From Pyrenochaeta sp. MPI-SDFR-AT-0127 (taxonomy: Eukaryota > Ascomycota > Dothideomycetes > Pleosporales > Cucurbitariaceae), in the NCBI GenBank assembly GCA_020747015.1, contig JAGTJM010000031.1, positions 357,912 to 421,911 on the forward strand: DNA of 64,000 nt, in the 5' to 3' direction. Below the pieces are notes generated by a model that had not been told where the DNA came from, searched no databases, and worked only from the letters and a program-made list of their open reading frames with translations. The position numbers and the translations under genes were made by a program. Shown here one piece after another: positions 46,819 to 59,300 of the stretch (position 1 is the stretch's first letter; every line of letters starts with the position of its first letter).

Positions 46819-47766
46819 ATGCCCTTCCCGATTGACAACGAGTGGACTGTCATCCATCCTACGATCACGCGAACAAACACCATGACTTCCATCGATATCA
46901 CTGTACCGACTTCAGCACCCGAGCCTGCAATACAAGCCACTGTCAATGAGAAGCCCACCGTCATCGAGAAGGGTGATGCTGCTGAATGTACCTGCGATGC
47001 AAGCAAGCCCAAGCTCGATCGTCAGGATAGTATCAATTCAATCAATTCAATCGATGACGACTACCGTAATCGACGCCGTGTACGCCCAAACTATATACGC
47101 CGCTACTCTGTTTCGCCTGTACGTATTCGCCAACCCAACCTTCGCGACACTGCAAGCTTGATTTCATCATCGACCCAACTCCTCGACAAGGTTTCCAAGT
47201 ACGATGGTATTGTCGATCTGCCGTTCCCAGCACGGGGAAGCATATATTTAACTACTTTCCCTTTTACGGATAGAGATGTCAAAAAGTGGTCCTGGCTCTT
47301 TTCCTTGGGCGTCGAGGATAACTTCCTGGTCGAGAGCGGCCGTGGCCGCTTGGCTGAGAACGACTCAGATGGTGAAGACTTAGCCTTTCCCACCGTGAGG
47401 CCTGTTCGTCGGGGCCGTGACAGGTCTCCATTTTACGATCCAGGAACAATTGATATTCCGTCTGTGTTTCTCTCACGCGCACTTGAAGTAAGCGTTGTGC
47501 CAGATGACACCGAGAAAATCAGATACATTATCGTCACGCAAAACCGCCATCGACCTGCCGGCAGCAAGTTGATACTTGCCGAGAGCCGAAAGGCTGCAGG
47601 GATGCTAATGTACTATGAGCTGCTTAAGGGAGACTCGATTATGTTTGTCGGGGCTACGGTATATCAGGGAAAGCAGAATGTACATCCCAAAAAGTTCAAG
47701 AAGGTGCAAACTTTAGAAGACGCGATACATGCCGAGGGTGAAGGCTTTGTGGGCGTTGTGTGTTAA
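46819..47766 (+). CDS. Hypothetical protein, 315 aa
   Basis: This is a single-exon gene of unknown function. The N-terminal 100 residues are polar, with the motif DSINSINSID encoded by two perfect 9-bp repeats (47032-47049), followed by an Arg-rich stretch (RNRRRVRPNYIRRYS). The C-terminal 180 residues look folded: ARGSIYLTTFPFTDRDVKKW, SWLFSLGVEDNFLVE, then strands IRYIIVTQNR, KLILAESRKAAGMLMYYELL and SIMFVGATVYQ. There is no signal peptide or membrane helix. A second in-frame ATG at 46882 (MTSIDITVPTSAPEP) is a better-looking start, since the first follows directly on an AT run. The ORF length and protein-like composition make it very likely real. Confidence 0.7.
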   Translation: MPFPIDNEWTVIHPTITRTNTMTSIDITVPTSAPEPAIQATVNEKPTVIEKGDAAECTCDASKPKLDRQDSINSINSIDDDYRNRRRVRPNYIRRYSVSPVRIRQPNLRDTASLISSSTQLLDKVSKYDGIVDLPFPARGSIYLTTFPFTDRDVKKWSWLFSLGVEDNFLVESGRGRLAENDSDGEDLAFPTVRPVRRGRDRSPFYDPGTIDIPSVFLSRALEVSVVPDDTEKIRYIIVTQNRHRPAGSKLILAESRKAAGMLMYYELLKGDSIMFVGATVYQGKQNVHPKKFKKVQTLEDAIHAEGEGFVGVVC

Positions 47767-48652
47767 ACGATGAGGGAGGAACCAGACCGCAAAGAAATTG
47801 ATGGCCTCAAATCACTCACGAATTATGATTTCTTTAGTACTTTCTTTAATTTATTAGCACTGGATGCAATGTTTCTGTTCCTTGGGATAAGGCTATACAC
47901 AACACCACACTTTCGTTAAGTTGCGTGTGATGGTTGCTTTGAAGGAATGCTCTCATATATAAGTACTAGTCTTAAAATATCACAACTTTAGAGAACGAAA
48001 AACTAGCTTCCCAGAGGGTTAAAAAGCTGTTGAGATGGTGGAGATGAATTGACGATAGATTACTGAAAATTTTCTGCTCAATTAAATATGTCGAATCTGC
48101 AGAAGAGGTACAGGATAATTAAGATATCTGGAACAAATAGGCTATTAACCTAAAGTGTGTGATCGTTAGGGCATCGTCTCCAACTTCAAACCCCTACAAT
48201 GTAATAATTTTCTCGCAAGGTGGCAAAGTATTACATGCAAATATATGAAGCAGTTACGATGGGTACCAATATTTGTGAGTGTAGAATGGAAGCCGGGATA
48301 TCAGTGTCCGAGCACAAATCGGCAGTTGAGGCTAGATTTGTGCATAGATGAAGTCAACAGCCGTACCCCATAGGTTCTTAATGTATGATCTACAAATTTA
48401 TTTAGTAATTCTAATGCAAGAAAAAGAATCATCAGAGTCCGAAGAGCGCAAAGGGTACAGTCCTGGTAATGTCATTCTGCGTAACGTCAAACAAGGGACT
48501 GGCGCAAAGCTTGAACTTCTGCTGACAAATTCTACTTGGATGGATGAGCTGTGACCAACATCTCTAGCAAATGCACGAATTTGCCCCGAAGGAGTTTATT
48601 CTGTAAGGCAATCGTACTAACGTGAACGACCTAACATGTCGGTGATATGAGC
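47767..48652. other. AT-rich convergent spacer
   Basis: This 886-bp AT-rich spacer lies between the ends of two converging genes. Short frames only (for example 48348-48554). No repeat or RNA gene was seen. Confidence 0.4.
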
Positions 48653-51600
48653 CTAAGACGTCTGGGTCTGTTCACCACCAACCCTTGCTGAACTGTCCAC
48701 CGTTTGAGTTTTGGGGACTAACTGTGCCCCATTATTCCTCCATCTCTCTTGTGCTAGTACTTCTTGCATCTGAGCTTCGTGATACTCTTGCCCTGAAACA
48801 TCACTCTGCTCGCCAGGTGTCTGGCCTTCATCATCTGCATGATCATCTGCACGATCTATGCCCGCACGCTCTTCCTGAGGGCTCTGCATTTCGGAAATGC
48901 GATGCTGTTTGTCTCCCTCATTCTTTATTTGAAGCGACGTCTTGTTTTCCGGACGATTATGATGTTGTTGTTCCAGGCGTGAATGCACCGTATGGTTGCG
49001 ATCTTCGTCGAAAACCTGACGAGTGTAGTCGTGTAGTTTTCGTGATTGATCAACACCACTAGGGAACATCTTGCCCATGATAGCAATGTGCTTTTCATGT
49101 ACACTGGGGGTTATGCGCTGGTCTGGAGCAAAGCCGCTGGGACTTGATGAGTCTGGCACATCGGCAGAAGTTGAGTAGTGAAGGTTGTTAGGCGTAAATC
49201 TTGAAGGAGACTGGTTGGGGTCACCTTCCTTACGTGCATGTACTTTGCGCAGGTTCGCGGCCGAGGATTGTGATCGCATATCTGGCCGACCGTCTTTGCG
49301 GATGAGCACGCCATCTGCATTACGGATCGGCTTGGTTCGAGTTTTTTTCGTGTGCGCATACGGGTCGCCGGGGGAATCAATGCCCATACCGACTGTCACA
49401 CCCTGTAGACCTATACTCATCGCTCGGTCGCTGGAAGCGTAGCCACCACGACCGCCACTGCCACCGCTACCTCGGCGCGCGATTCCTCGCCCTGAGCGTG
49501 CGACATGATTGTTATAGCCATCTGGGCTAGTCTGCGAATCTGAAATGTCTTGCCAGTCATGCCTTTCTTTCTCTGACAATCCAAAAGCATGAAGTTGGGT
49601 TGGCATACTCTTTCGGCCTCTCCCGCCGCGACTGCCCGGGCCTCCGCCACGTCCTCGTCCACGACGACGATGCTCGATATTCCGTTGAGACTTTAACTGC
49701 CAACTGTCGTCCGAAAGTCCGTCGTGGGTACCATAAGGAATATAGTCCGATTGTTGCACTTGTGATGCAAGGATGGACTCGGTAATAGAATGTTGAGATG
49801 GCAATGTATGCGGGTAGACCTGCGGTCGAGCCTCCAGATTCTCAGGATCTATGTGCCTATAGTGTTTTGGCGCTTGGTTTTGCGAGGTTGTATTTGTTGC
49901 GTGAGGCTCGACAGTTGCTAGTCTCTGACGTTTTGGGGATTCAGTCAAATGTGAGAAAGCTTGATGTGGACTCTCGTCGGTGTTCGTGTAGGTACGCTTT
50001 AAACCAGAATTGACAGTTGCCCAACCACTGCGCTGAGTGGCAACGGACTCGGATTTATGAAGCATCTCTGGCGTGCCTGCGGAAGAAGGCGTTTCATAGG
50101 GCTGGTAGGATTGAGATTTCGCGAGAGTCTGGGTAATAGTGCTAATCTGCGAGGCGGGAGCTGGTGTACTGTGGTAAGGGATTATCGTTTGTGCCGATTG
50201 CGACGAAGGCAGTGTTGAGTCTTTGGGGGAGCGATAAACAAGGGGCGTCGCCTGGGAAGACGTTGGCATGGTTCCGTCCTCGAGTCGTTGAATCTTGTTT
50301 TTCATGATCTCTATTGTAATTTTCAAAGTGTCGACTTCGTTCGACTTTTGCGAAATGACAGCAATCTGTTGCGCCATGAGCTCAAGCGCCGAATCCTGAA
50401 CACTTATTGTCTGAACTGGAGGCACAGTCAATCCCCGCGGTTGCTTCTCAACTCTCGTAGTATGCAATTCACGACTGAAGCCTTCCAGAATTTGGTGTAT
50501 ACCCTGGATCTCATGCTGCAACCTAGCTACGGCATCATCCACCCTCTGTATGTCATCATTGTGGCGCATCAATTGTCCCTGGAAGTCACGGCGAAGTGAA
50601 TCTTCAAGCTGCTGGAAAGACTCCTCACCTCGTCGAATGTCACGAGTATGAGCGGCTAGGGCACCACTGTTCTGTGAGATTTGCGTCTGTAGGCGTTCAA
50701 TAGCATCAAGTCCAACGTCTTGCGACGAACGAGGGTATTGGAGACCATTAGCACGATGCAACTCGAGAGAAGATTGCGACTGGGATGTGATCGAGGGGAG
50801 TTCACGCGTAGCACTCTTATATCCGACCGTAGTGTCCCTAGAAGGCTTCTGTACAGCGAACTGTTCCTCATGTACTAGTTTCGATGTCGACAAAAAAGTA
50901 TTGCTCGGTGTTTTTGGCGGGATAGAGTGCAACGGTGCCAGACCTGAATGGGATTGCATTGACGGCGGTAGTGGTTGTGTGTCTCTGTTTGGGTCGACCT
51001 GCTGTAAAGGCTGGTGTTGAAGAGCATGCTGATGATTCTGCTCGAGTCGGTTGAGATGAAGGCCTGGGTGCTGGGGTCCCGTTGGACATGAGTCGACTTC
51101 CATGGCTTCAGGTGGTGGGGTTGTTAGTGATTCCTTCGGTTCTATTGGATCAGGCGTTGGGCTAGCAGAGTCCTCGACGGTCAACAATTGTGGTGCTTTG
51201 TCGGTGTTGGGTTCGACCACGATGGTTTGGTTGGGTGGTATTTCGCATCGCAGCTCGATGCGATTTAGCTTGAAGAAGTCACGGCCACTGGAAAAGGAAA
51301 TAAATGTTAGCGGGAAAACTGCTCCTGTGGAACTGGTGAATTGATCACACAATCGAATCTTGGCGGAATTAATACCTGCAGCAGGCGATAAGCATGCAAC
51401 ATGCTGGGATTGATGCGCCACAATGCAACGCGCATGAGATGAGAGGTGGAACCTCAAAAAGGACCGAATCAAGGAGACTGGAGTACAAGACTAGTAGGAT
51501 GAAAGAGCTACTATAACTTACCGGAAATTTCTCTTCCCTGTGGGTGCATGAACAACGGTGAAGCCAATTGGCGAGTCGGCGCAACCGGGACTTGGGCAAG

Positions 51601-52228
51601 ACAATGGTTGAATGGTACTATTGCGTGTCAGTCAAAGTGTCAGCGATGGAACGCAATGCGAGGTGCGGAAAGTCGGGATTAATAGATGACAATGTATAGT
51701 GTGGAAATTATTTGGGCAGATTAGCGCGGGTGCGCCTAGGGAAAAATTAAAACCATGTACCAGTGATTGGCACCGGGATAAGCTCTTGATAAATGCTAGG
51801 GTATTATTTATTGACCGCTCGACTTGAAAAGGAAACTGTGCGACAGGGCGGAATGGATGCATTGCGAGGGAAGCTTACCATCCTTCTAAATCTGTACCCT
51901 TTGACGCCGCCTTCTGCTTGCCGGCACGATTAAGCAGGCTTTGGTAAGACCCGAGCAGCGCTGGGACAAAGTAGCTGCCCGTCACTTTATGCCATGAATT
52001 GTAGAAGTCGCCGATGTTGTTCTTGCAGCTTCGGCAGAAGCCTTTCGTCGAGCGACTAATAGGCAAGTCATGTGGAGAGGCTTGGTCAACGCTTTCAGCG
52101 GTGTCTGCTGCCTGGGGAGACTTATCGTCTGCGCACCCCTCATCGACTGCCGTTATATGAGGCACGGAGTGCTGATTGTGATGTGTATTCGTGTCACCAA
52201 GACGAGAGCGCCGTCGAGTGCCCGCCAT
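48653..52228 (-). CDS. Large fungal protein with an N-terminal CxxC domain, coiled coil and RG-rich region, 1026 aa
   Basis: Exons on the minus strand are 52228-51879, 51617-51522 and 51287-48653; the introns are long for this window (261 and 234 nt) but phase is kept. The first 190 residues hold a probable zinc domain: CRSCKNNIGDFYNSWHK, SYFVPALLGSY, then LEGCTIQPLSCPSPGCADSP, IGFTVVHAPTGKRNFRGRDF and FKLNRIELRCE. Two Cys pairs separated by beta strands recall the beta-tent fold of Yippee/Mis18 proteins; this is an inference from spacing. A coiled coil follows near residues 370-480 (IERLQTQISQNSGALAAHTR, VARLQHEIQGIHQILEGFSR). A basic RG-rich tract (RRRGRGRGGGPGSRGGRGRK) lies further on and could bind nucleic acid. 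The rest is disordered and rich in Gln/Ser. I infer a nuclear or chromatin role, weakly. Confidence 0.75.
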
Positions 52229-53651
52229 GACTTACGAATTCGCACGAGGCCAAGACAGAGTGCAAAGCTTGCTTCCAACAGAGCTTTGGTAAGCTCATGA
52301 AAACGGACTGACGACGTCAACAGCTAGCGACAGTGAAGTAGGGTTTGAAGGAAGCCTCGGCCCTTGTACGTTGCGTGGCTGCAGGTGAGAGGGGAATGCT
52401 GCACAAAGAGCCCTTATAGACGTTGATGTGCTAGAGTCGGACAATGACGGAGGAATAGTTGGGTAAGCGTCCGAGATTGATGGTACGCAATTGCCAGACA
52501 TAGGCCGTGTATTGTTTCACTTGGGCCAGGGCGAATGAAGGCGAGAAGAGATCGGTAGAGAACAGGCAATGTTGAGACCAAGGACATGGGAGCTTGCGCT
52601 AGGAAAAGAGCGTGTTGGGAGCTTAGAGAGCGAACGGCGTGACGGTGTGAAATAATTAGCAGAGGTTATTCCATGATTAGCATGCATGAGTCCCGTTATG
52701 GACTAGATGTGACGCTCGATAGAGGCGCTCTATTACGAAAAAGCCGCCTCGTGTGCAAGCGTTGCACACTAGTGGTGCCTTTTGAGCGTGCAGCACCAAG
52801 CAGACCAGAAGAGGGGCGTTAATATTTTTTTTTATCTCAGGCGGCCAAGTAACCCGTCTAAATTTATTACTCATCAACTAGCCAGCAACGCGCTACGCCT
52901 GAGGCGCATGTCTTATTTGCAGTCCACACACCGCGCGGACTCCCACGGTAGCCCATCTATTCTAAACAGACGCCAATGAGCGCTGCTAATACGCGATAAC
53001 ACCACAACAAGGGTTGATGGACACCGCTGCATCCGTGGCTATATCAGTGCTTTGCTATCCCTGGTGCATAGTCGAGGTAGCCCACCGATCAATGCGACCA
53101 CACCCCAGACCAACTGCTATGCTAGGCGACCAGAAATACTACACCTCGGCCGCCAGGACGTCATTTGAGCATGGCATTGTCGAGACTCAGTCTCATTTCG
53201 AGTCTTGGGCTTTTGCTGTCCATGCCCCATGCAGTGCGGCGACATGCGCTGTGCTAAATGACTTTTCCCTGAAAGGGACATGGACAGGGATGTTGAGTGA
53301 CTTTCCGCATATCAAAAGATGCATAGACATTATTCGCCTGGGAATCCTTAGCTGAGACAATAAAGCTGCTCAAGCCTAAATTCACAGCCGATGATTACAT
53401 TCCCATGTCCTTTGGCCCGCAAGCGGCATTCAGCCTCCATTTGCACTATTACAAGAACATGGCTCCAAGATGCCACCATACCAGAGTAATGCCAGATGTC
53501 CACGCCCCAACTTGCGCCGAAAGCAGGTGAAGTTGTGTTCCGGCTGCACTTGTGTTGGCTTGCGGCGTGCGCTTGCGACACAATGTGCTAGGAACACGTT
53601 CCGAGGCGCGTGGTGCAAACAAGCGCGCCAGTACTTGTGCGTCGCTGTACT
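52229..53651. other. Intergenic region upstream of the CxxC-domain gene
   Basis: This 1.42-kb stretch lies between the start of the 1026-aa gene and the end of REX1, both minus. The open frames (for example 53014-53355 plus) have no recognisable features. It holds the promoter of the former. Confidence 0.4.
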
Positions 53652-56048
53652 TCATTTTACCACGACGAAGCCGACGCCATTACGAGCGTTTTGACACGCC
53701 TGTGACAGAGCCTGAACCTCCGTATCCGTCCATTTGACGCTGAGGCTATCCCAATTCTTCGTGGCATACTCGCGTCGATACTGCTGTTGCATCGCCTGCA
53801 AACGGCGCATTTCTCGTGGGTCACCAGTCCCACTGTACACAACAAGGGCCGTGCAGCGTGGCAGAGAGTCGTAGATTTGCCCAATATAGCCAACGGCTCT
53901 TGCTACAGCTTCGCCGAGTTCATGGCCCTTGACCTCGACATCTTCGATTCCCTCGCTTGAAAGTCCTAATCTCTGCAACGCGTTCTGCCGGATGATTTCC
54001 ACATCTATCGTCTTCGCATCGTCCCACCAGCCTCTGGTAAGTTCAAGCTCGCGCAGTCGTGCCCAGACGAAATCAACCTTTTCGACAATACCATCTCTGC
54101 CCTCTGCGTTGCCTTTTAAAGCGCAGTCGATAGCTTCGACAACTTCAGAATCTGACTTACACCCTATGGAGATCTGGGCTTGGCCACCGTGCCCTCGGTT
54201 TGGATCGCCCCAGTCTATGACAGCACCGACACGACATTCACCGTTTGACTTTGGTCTTATTGTGCGTCCTAGCCTCTTGAAGAGAGACTCGGCGTTTGTG
54301 TCACCAGATCCCCACCGTGGACCTTTCTCGCACTTTTGTTTTACCAGATCAAGGCAGGTACGAGCGTCTTCAACACTATCATGACCCTGTGCACCTTTTT
54401 GAACTTCGCGCTTGAGGTATTTCTGTGCGAGCCACTTCAGTGACTGCTTGTACGGTGGGCCGCGAGGATGCGGATAGAGAATGCCAGTGTCGATCAGGAA
54501 GGGATGCGTGAGCTTGAGGGCGTTAAGATCCGAATTTAGCGAATGTCCAACAAGAATTGTGCGCGGTGTGATGATTTCCAACAGTTCTTTCTGTATGTCC
54601 GCCAGAGTGGTTGTGACAGGTTCAAGCATGGCTGCGGTGATGCCTGACCACTGGGTAAGGTAGTCTTTGATGGAGACATTAGGCTTGACCAGCTTATCTA
54701 GGGCTACACTGCCGTCCCAGTTAACAAGACTTATCCGTGTGAGCACAAGCTGGTCGTCTTCAGACTTGCACATCTCACAATCGACAGAGACGATGTGTCT
54801 TCCCGCCGTCACACTACCTTGCTCGATCTCGTTTTCAGGTACGTGTCCGTCTTCAAGGGTGCTAACATAGGTATCAGCCCAATTGTCCTCGCATGTTTGC
54901 TTAGCTAGCTTCCTCCTTTGCTTCGCAGCTTCCTTGGACTCTGTCGTTGTGAACATTGCTGGATGAAGGACGTATTCGTTTTCTTGCTGCTCATCAAATG
55001 TGGCTAAATACGCAACGATTTGTGTGCGCTTATTCTCCCAGTGCTTTGAATTCTGCGGCACAGGTCCTTTGTGGCTGCCACTCCTTTTCAGTTGCCTCTC
55101 TTCTTGTGACTTGGGTATTTGCGACGTTAGCATGGTATGAATAGGCGAATGCACTCGTATGTACTGGTTCGCTCGATGTTCGCCATGCGCCTTGATGGGC
55201 CACACGTGCGTAAAAATGTCAGCAAGAGGTCTCAGCGCTGTGGGTAGCCTGTCTGGTTGGAGACTAGCTGGGTAGAAGTTGTCAGGTGAAATATGCAGCC
55301 GCCCAGGTACTGCTGCGTCTACAGGAAGGGTTTTAGTGTCAGCAAGAGCACTCCTGAGCTCTCTGCTACGTGACGATAGAGAGGGTATTGCAAGATCTAG
55401 AGTTTCATCTCCGTTGAACATGCCGAGTTCTAGTCCAGGAACCATGAGCATGACGACCTGTTGAATGCTCGTGCGGCTGCGCACCGACACCCACTGTGGA
55501 GCATTGCCATCTGCGAGGAGATATAGCACAAGAGACTGCAGGTCGGTGATTCTCACGTGGGACTGCAGTCGCGCGTGGTGCGAATGCTCGATGGCAGGAT
55601 AGTTTCTCTCCAGCTTGCGCGCCTTCCTGCGCTCCTCCCTGCTCATATCTTCCTTCTCAACGCCTTGCTTGTGTGTAGAGAAAGGGTTCTGTGGAGGCGA
55701 ACGGCAGTCGTCGAGCCGCTCGTCTGTGGGTGCGAAAGGATTCTGGAGTGGTGCACTTCTGGCAGATGAGACCTGCTGGCCTGGCGCTGTGGCCGAACTG
55801 GCACAATAATGGCGACTAGGAGAAGGTGACTTGGAGGACGAGCTCCTGCGTCCATTTCCTAGGCGCGATATGCGCTCTGTCTGCCTCTTCTTGGGCCCGC
55901 CGACTACTGTCCAGCCCTCGCCGCCATTGTCGCTCGCATTCGTTGGCGCACTATCTGGCTGCTGCTCTCCCCGGAGGAGCGCCAGCGTCGTTCCGAGCCC
56001 GACGTCAACAGGCAGCTCGTCACGGTCGCCTCGCTTTCGTTTCGCCAT
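53652..56048 (-). CDS. REX1: DEDDh 3'-5' RNA exonuclease, Rex1/REXO type
   Basis: Rex1 (Rnh70) trims 3' ends of 5S rRNA, 5.8S rRNA and tRNA precursors in the nucleus. This is a single exon of 798 aa. The N-terminus has a basic start (MAKRKRGDRDE), a Ser/Pro-rich linker and a basic helix SREERRKARKLERNYPA. The exonuclease domain spans residues about 415-570. Its motifs are ExoI VSVDCEMC (Asp and Glu), ExoII ILVGHSLNSDLNALKL (Asp) and ExoIII QGHDSVEDARTCLDLVKQK (His and Asp), so all DEDDh residues are present. LIDTGILYPHPRGPPYKQSL is also typical. A C-terminal extension of about 220 residues contains a region (VDFVWARLRELELTRGWWDD) that looks folded, as in other fungal Rex1 proteins. Confidence 0.93.
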   Translation of the reverse strand: MAKRKRGDRDELPVDVGLGTTLALLRGEQQPDSAPTNASDNGGEGWTVVGGPKKRQTERISRLGNGRRSSSSKSPSPSRHYCASSATAPGQQVSSARSAPLQNPFAPTDERLDDCRSPPQNPFSTHKQGVEKEDMSREERRKARKLERNYPAIEHSHHARLQSHVRITDLQSLVLYLLADGNAPQWVSVRSRTSIQQVVMLMVPGLELGMFNGDETLDLAIPSLSSRSRELRSALADTKTLPVDAAVPGRLHISPDNFYPASLQPDRLPTALRPLADIFTHVWPIKAHGEHRANQYIRVHSPIHTMLTSQIPKSQEERQLKRSGSHKGPVPQNSKHWENKRTQIVAYLATFDEQQENEYVLHPAMFTTTESKEAAKQRRKLAKQTCEDNWADTYVSTLEDGHVPENEIEQGSVTAGRHIVSVDCEMCKSEDDQLVLTRISLVNWDGSVALDKLVKPNVSIKDYLTQWSGITAAMLEPVTTTLADIQKELLEIITPRTILVGHSLNSDLNALKLTHPFLIDTGILYPHPRGPPYKQSLKWLAQKYLKREVQKGAQGHDSVEDARTCLDLVKQKCEKGPRWGSGDTNAESLFKRLGRTIRPKSNGECRVGAVIDWGDPNRGHGGQAQISIGCKSDSEVVEAIDCALKGNAEGRDGIVEKVDFVWARLRELELTRGWWDDAKTIDVEIIRQNALQRLGLSSEGIEDVEVKGHELGEAVARAVGYIGQIYDSLPRCTALVVYSGTGDPREMRRLQAMQQQYRREYATKNWDSLSVKWTDTEVQALSQACQNARNGVGFVVVK

Positions 56049-56371
56049 GTCGGCGTTGCTTTGGGAGAATAAGGGTAGGGATTTGCAGTGGAGCGACGCT
56101 GGCCAAGCGGTTCGAGAAAATGTTCAGCCTCGAAGCACGAATGTTGAGCTAACCGCTTGGCGCAGAAAGCTTATTCTTCAATCTCAAATGACCATTACAA
56201 ATGCACTAGGATCATACCCAATAATCGACACGTCCAACTTCGTTACAAACATGATCCAAAGAGCCACGGGATGGAACGCCTGTTCGCACACTTGATTTAT
56301 CTTAATCACTGTTAATTTCTTATCTCTGACGAAACAATTACTTCTCTCTCTAATATCGCAGGATCCATAAC
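56049..56371. other. Spacer between REX1 and the PKS gene
   Basis: These 323 bp lie between two minus-strand genes. They contain the REX1 promoter and the PKS 3' UTR. No other feature was seen. Confidence 0.4.
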
Positions 56372-59300
56372 TTAAGCTTTCAATTCTTCCTTCACAAACC
56401 GGCTCTTCTTCGCAACCCTCGCAGCAAGCTCCGATATCCCAGAATCATCTAGGATCTCAACAGTGCTAACATCTGCCCCGACCCCCTTAGCAAACCAATT
56501 CCGCATCTCAACCGCGACCAGAGAATCTACGCCGTACTTGTGAATCGGCTTTCTCGGATCAATGTCGTCTTTGCTCACCACAAGTAGGCTGGATAGCTGA
56601 ATCTGAACTGCTTCAGTAATTATTTCTGTTGCTTCAGCGAGCGTTGTAGCATCTTGCAAAGAAAATGAGGGAAGTTTCTTCGTCTCCTGTTCTCTGCCAC
56701 CCGCAGTTACGGCATAACGAGACGGCAGCGTGTGCAAGTACGAATAAATCCTTCGAGTGGATCCCAGCGGTTCAACAATACCCAAAGCGCGCAAGTCAGC
56801 CGGTAAGGAAAGAGGCGTAATGATTTGGGCGCCCATGTCCCCTCGTTCAGTACCACAGCAAATGGTGAGAAGCTTATAAATGTCCTCCATAGTGACCTCT
56901 TCCAGCATTCCGCGGACCCTCAGTAGGGCTTGCACTTGTGAATTCTCGGCAACCCATCCAACACCGGTGACCATGCTGAAAGCAATCGATACCGCCGGCT
57001 GGCCGTGCTTTACTCGGTGCGCTGCCAGTGCGTCTTGGTATGTATTACCGGCTGTATAATTTGACTGTCCAAAGGAGCCCATGATGCCGGTCGAGGACGA
57101 AAACATAATAAAGAAGTCGAGATCCGATGGAAGGAGGCAATGAAGGTTCCACGACCCATCCAACTTCGGTGCTAACGAGGCGTGCCAGTCATCAATTGAC
57201 ATCTTGGCAAACGAAGAGTCTTTGACCACCATGGCCGCTTGGATACATCCTTTGATTGGCGGCATGTCTTGTAGTTGTTTCAGGGCTTGTTCGAGCTGGG
57301 TCTTGCTTGTAATGTCGCAGAACGGAGCCTTGACATTCGCACCCTGTGCTCTGAGCTCCTGGACGAATTTTTCACGAGCGGAGCCGGTCCCCTCAACGGC
57401 AGACCTCGTTGGAAGAATCAAGTTTTTGACTCCTTGTTGCACCATCCACCGTGCGATGCTTTGGCCAATACCTCCAAAGCCGCCAGCAAGGAGGTAGCTG
57501 AATTTGCCATGAAATAGAGGTTTCGAGTCTGGCGCCAGGACCATCTGAACCACCTCATCGCTCATCATTTGGATTGCAATCTTGCCGATATGCCCTTCAT
57601 TTTGCATTAATCGGAAAGCTGATTCAATCTCACTCTGTTTGAACACATGCTGCGGTTTCGAAAGTTTGAGCCTCTTGCTTTCAATCAGCTGCACAACCTC
57701 CCCGAGAACATCTCCAATGATGACGTTTTGCCCGATTTCTAGAAGGTTGACACCAGCAAATATATTATTCCTGCCCATTGCTGACTGCGGGACACTCGTT
57801 GCGGCTGCCATATCCTTTTCCCCGACCTCGACAAAGCGTCCGAATGGTGCCAAGCATTCGGCCGACTCGCGTGCAGCTTCGCCCTCAAGTGAATTGATAA
57901 CAACATCCACTCCTCGTCCTTTCGTCAATCGTCGAATGCCTTTGCCAAAACTAAGGGTGTGGGATGAAAATATATGCGATCGAGGAACGCCATATCTTTC
58001 GTGAAGAAATAGAGCTTTTTCGGCCATGCCAACGGTGACGAAAACTTCGCATCCAGAGAGCTGTGCGATTTGCAAAGCGGCTTGTCCCACTTCTCCTGCG
58101 CCGTGGTGAATGAGAACTGCTTCTCCCGACTTAATCCTAGCACAGTTGACTAGGCTGTAGTAGGCAGTACAGTAGGCGACAGGATATGTTGCAGCCTCAC
58201 AAAAGTCCATACCCAACGGGATCTTTTGTAGTTGAAACGACTTGCATCGGGTTACTTTGGCAAGAGCGTTTGTAGTGAATCCAAATACCCGATCAGATAC
58301 TCTCAAACCATGTGTGGGCGATGGCCCTATTTGCAGAACTACGCCAGCAAATCCATTGCCAAAGGTGTTATCGTGAACGTGGCCTAGTGCTACGGAAAGG
58401 TCTCGAGAGCTGATTCCGGCTGCTTTGACTTCTATTAACACATCTTCTGGTCCAAGAGGTTTGTCAGACAGAAGTCCCTGCTCAAAATGGAGTGTGTTCA
58501 GACGACCAACCGTCCCAATGGTCAGTTGAGGATTCTCCAGGTCACTCCACGGTCTAGTGACTATAACCTCCATTGCTCGTACTCGTGTCGACATGGCTTG
58601 ATCTTCTGTGACTCGTGGAATATGGAGGAACCCGTTTTGCTCAACATACTCATCCTCGGGCACTCCATGCGTTTGCAAGAAAGAATCCATTACTCTTGTG
58701 ATGTTTCCAGCCGCGCTCTGAAGTCCATTTTGTGCATCCAGGGTAACACTGATAAGGCGGGAATCTTCGAATTCTGTGGCAAGAGTACGCGTTAGACCCG
58801 GAACAAGCCCTTCTGTAGGGCTTTGGTCATGAGCTGCAGTGTAAAATGTAACCCATATGAGCGCTTGGGCTGTTAATATGACGCCTTTGATTTTCTCGAG
58901 GTCATCCTTCTGCAATAGTCCGAGAAAATTGCTGTCCATACCGACAAGAAACACGCAAATAGACTGTGCAAGGTTGTGCTCCATGACTGCACTCCAGGGC
59001 AATGGAACAAAGCTTATGCCATCACGTGACGCAAAAGTGCCACTTAATTGCTGCATAAGATCCAACTGCGCTGCCGATGTATCGTCAAAGATGACGTTGA
59101 CATTGAGCTTCAGCGTCGCCAGTGGGCTCACTACTGTTGAAATCATGACCGCCGAAACAGCTTCCTTGGTTATGAACCCAGCATCGCTAATACACGTGTC
59201 CATGCCGGAAAACCCAGTCTCGAGAAGCATGTCACCCCATTCACTTTCGGTCAAAAGTGGACTATGATTCTGCGCAGCCTCGGGGCTGCACTCTCGCGAG

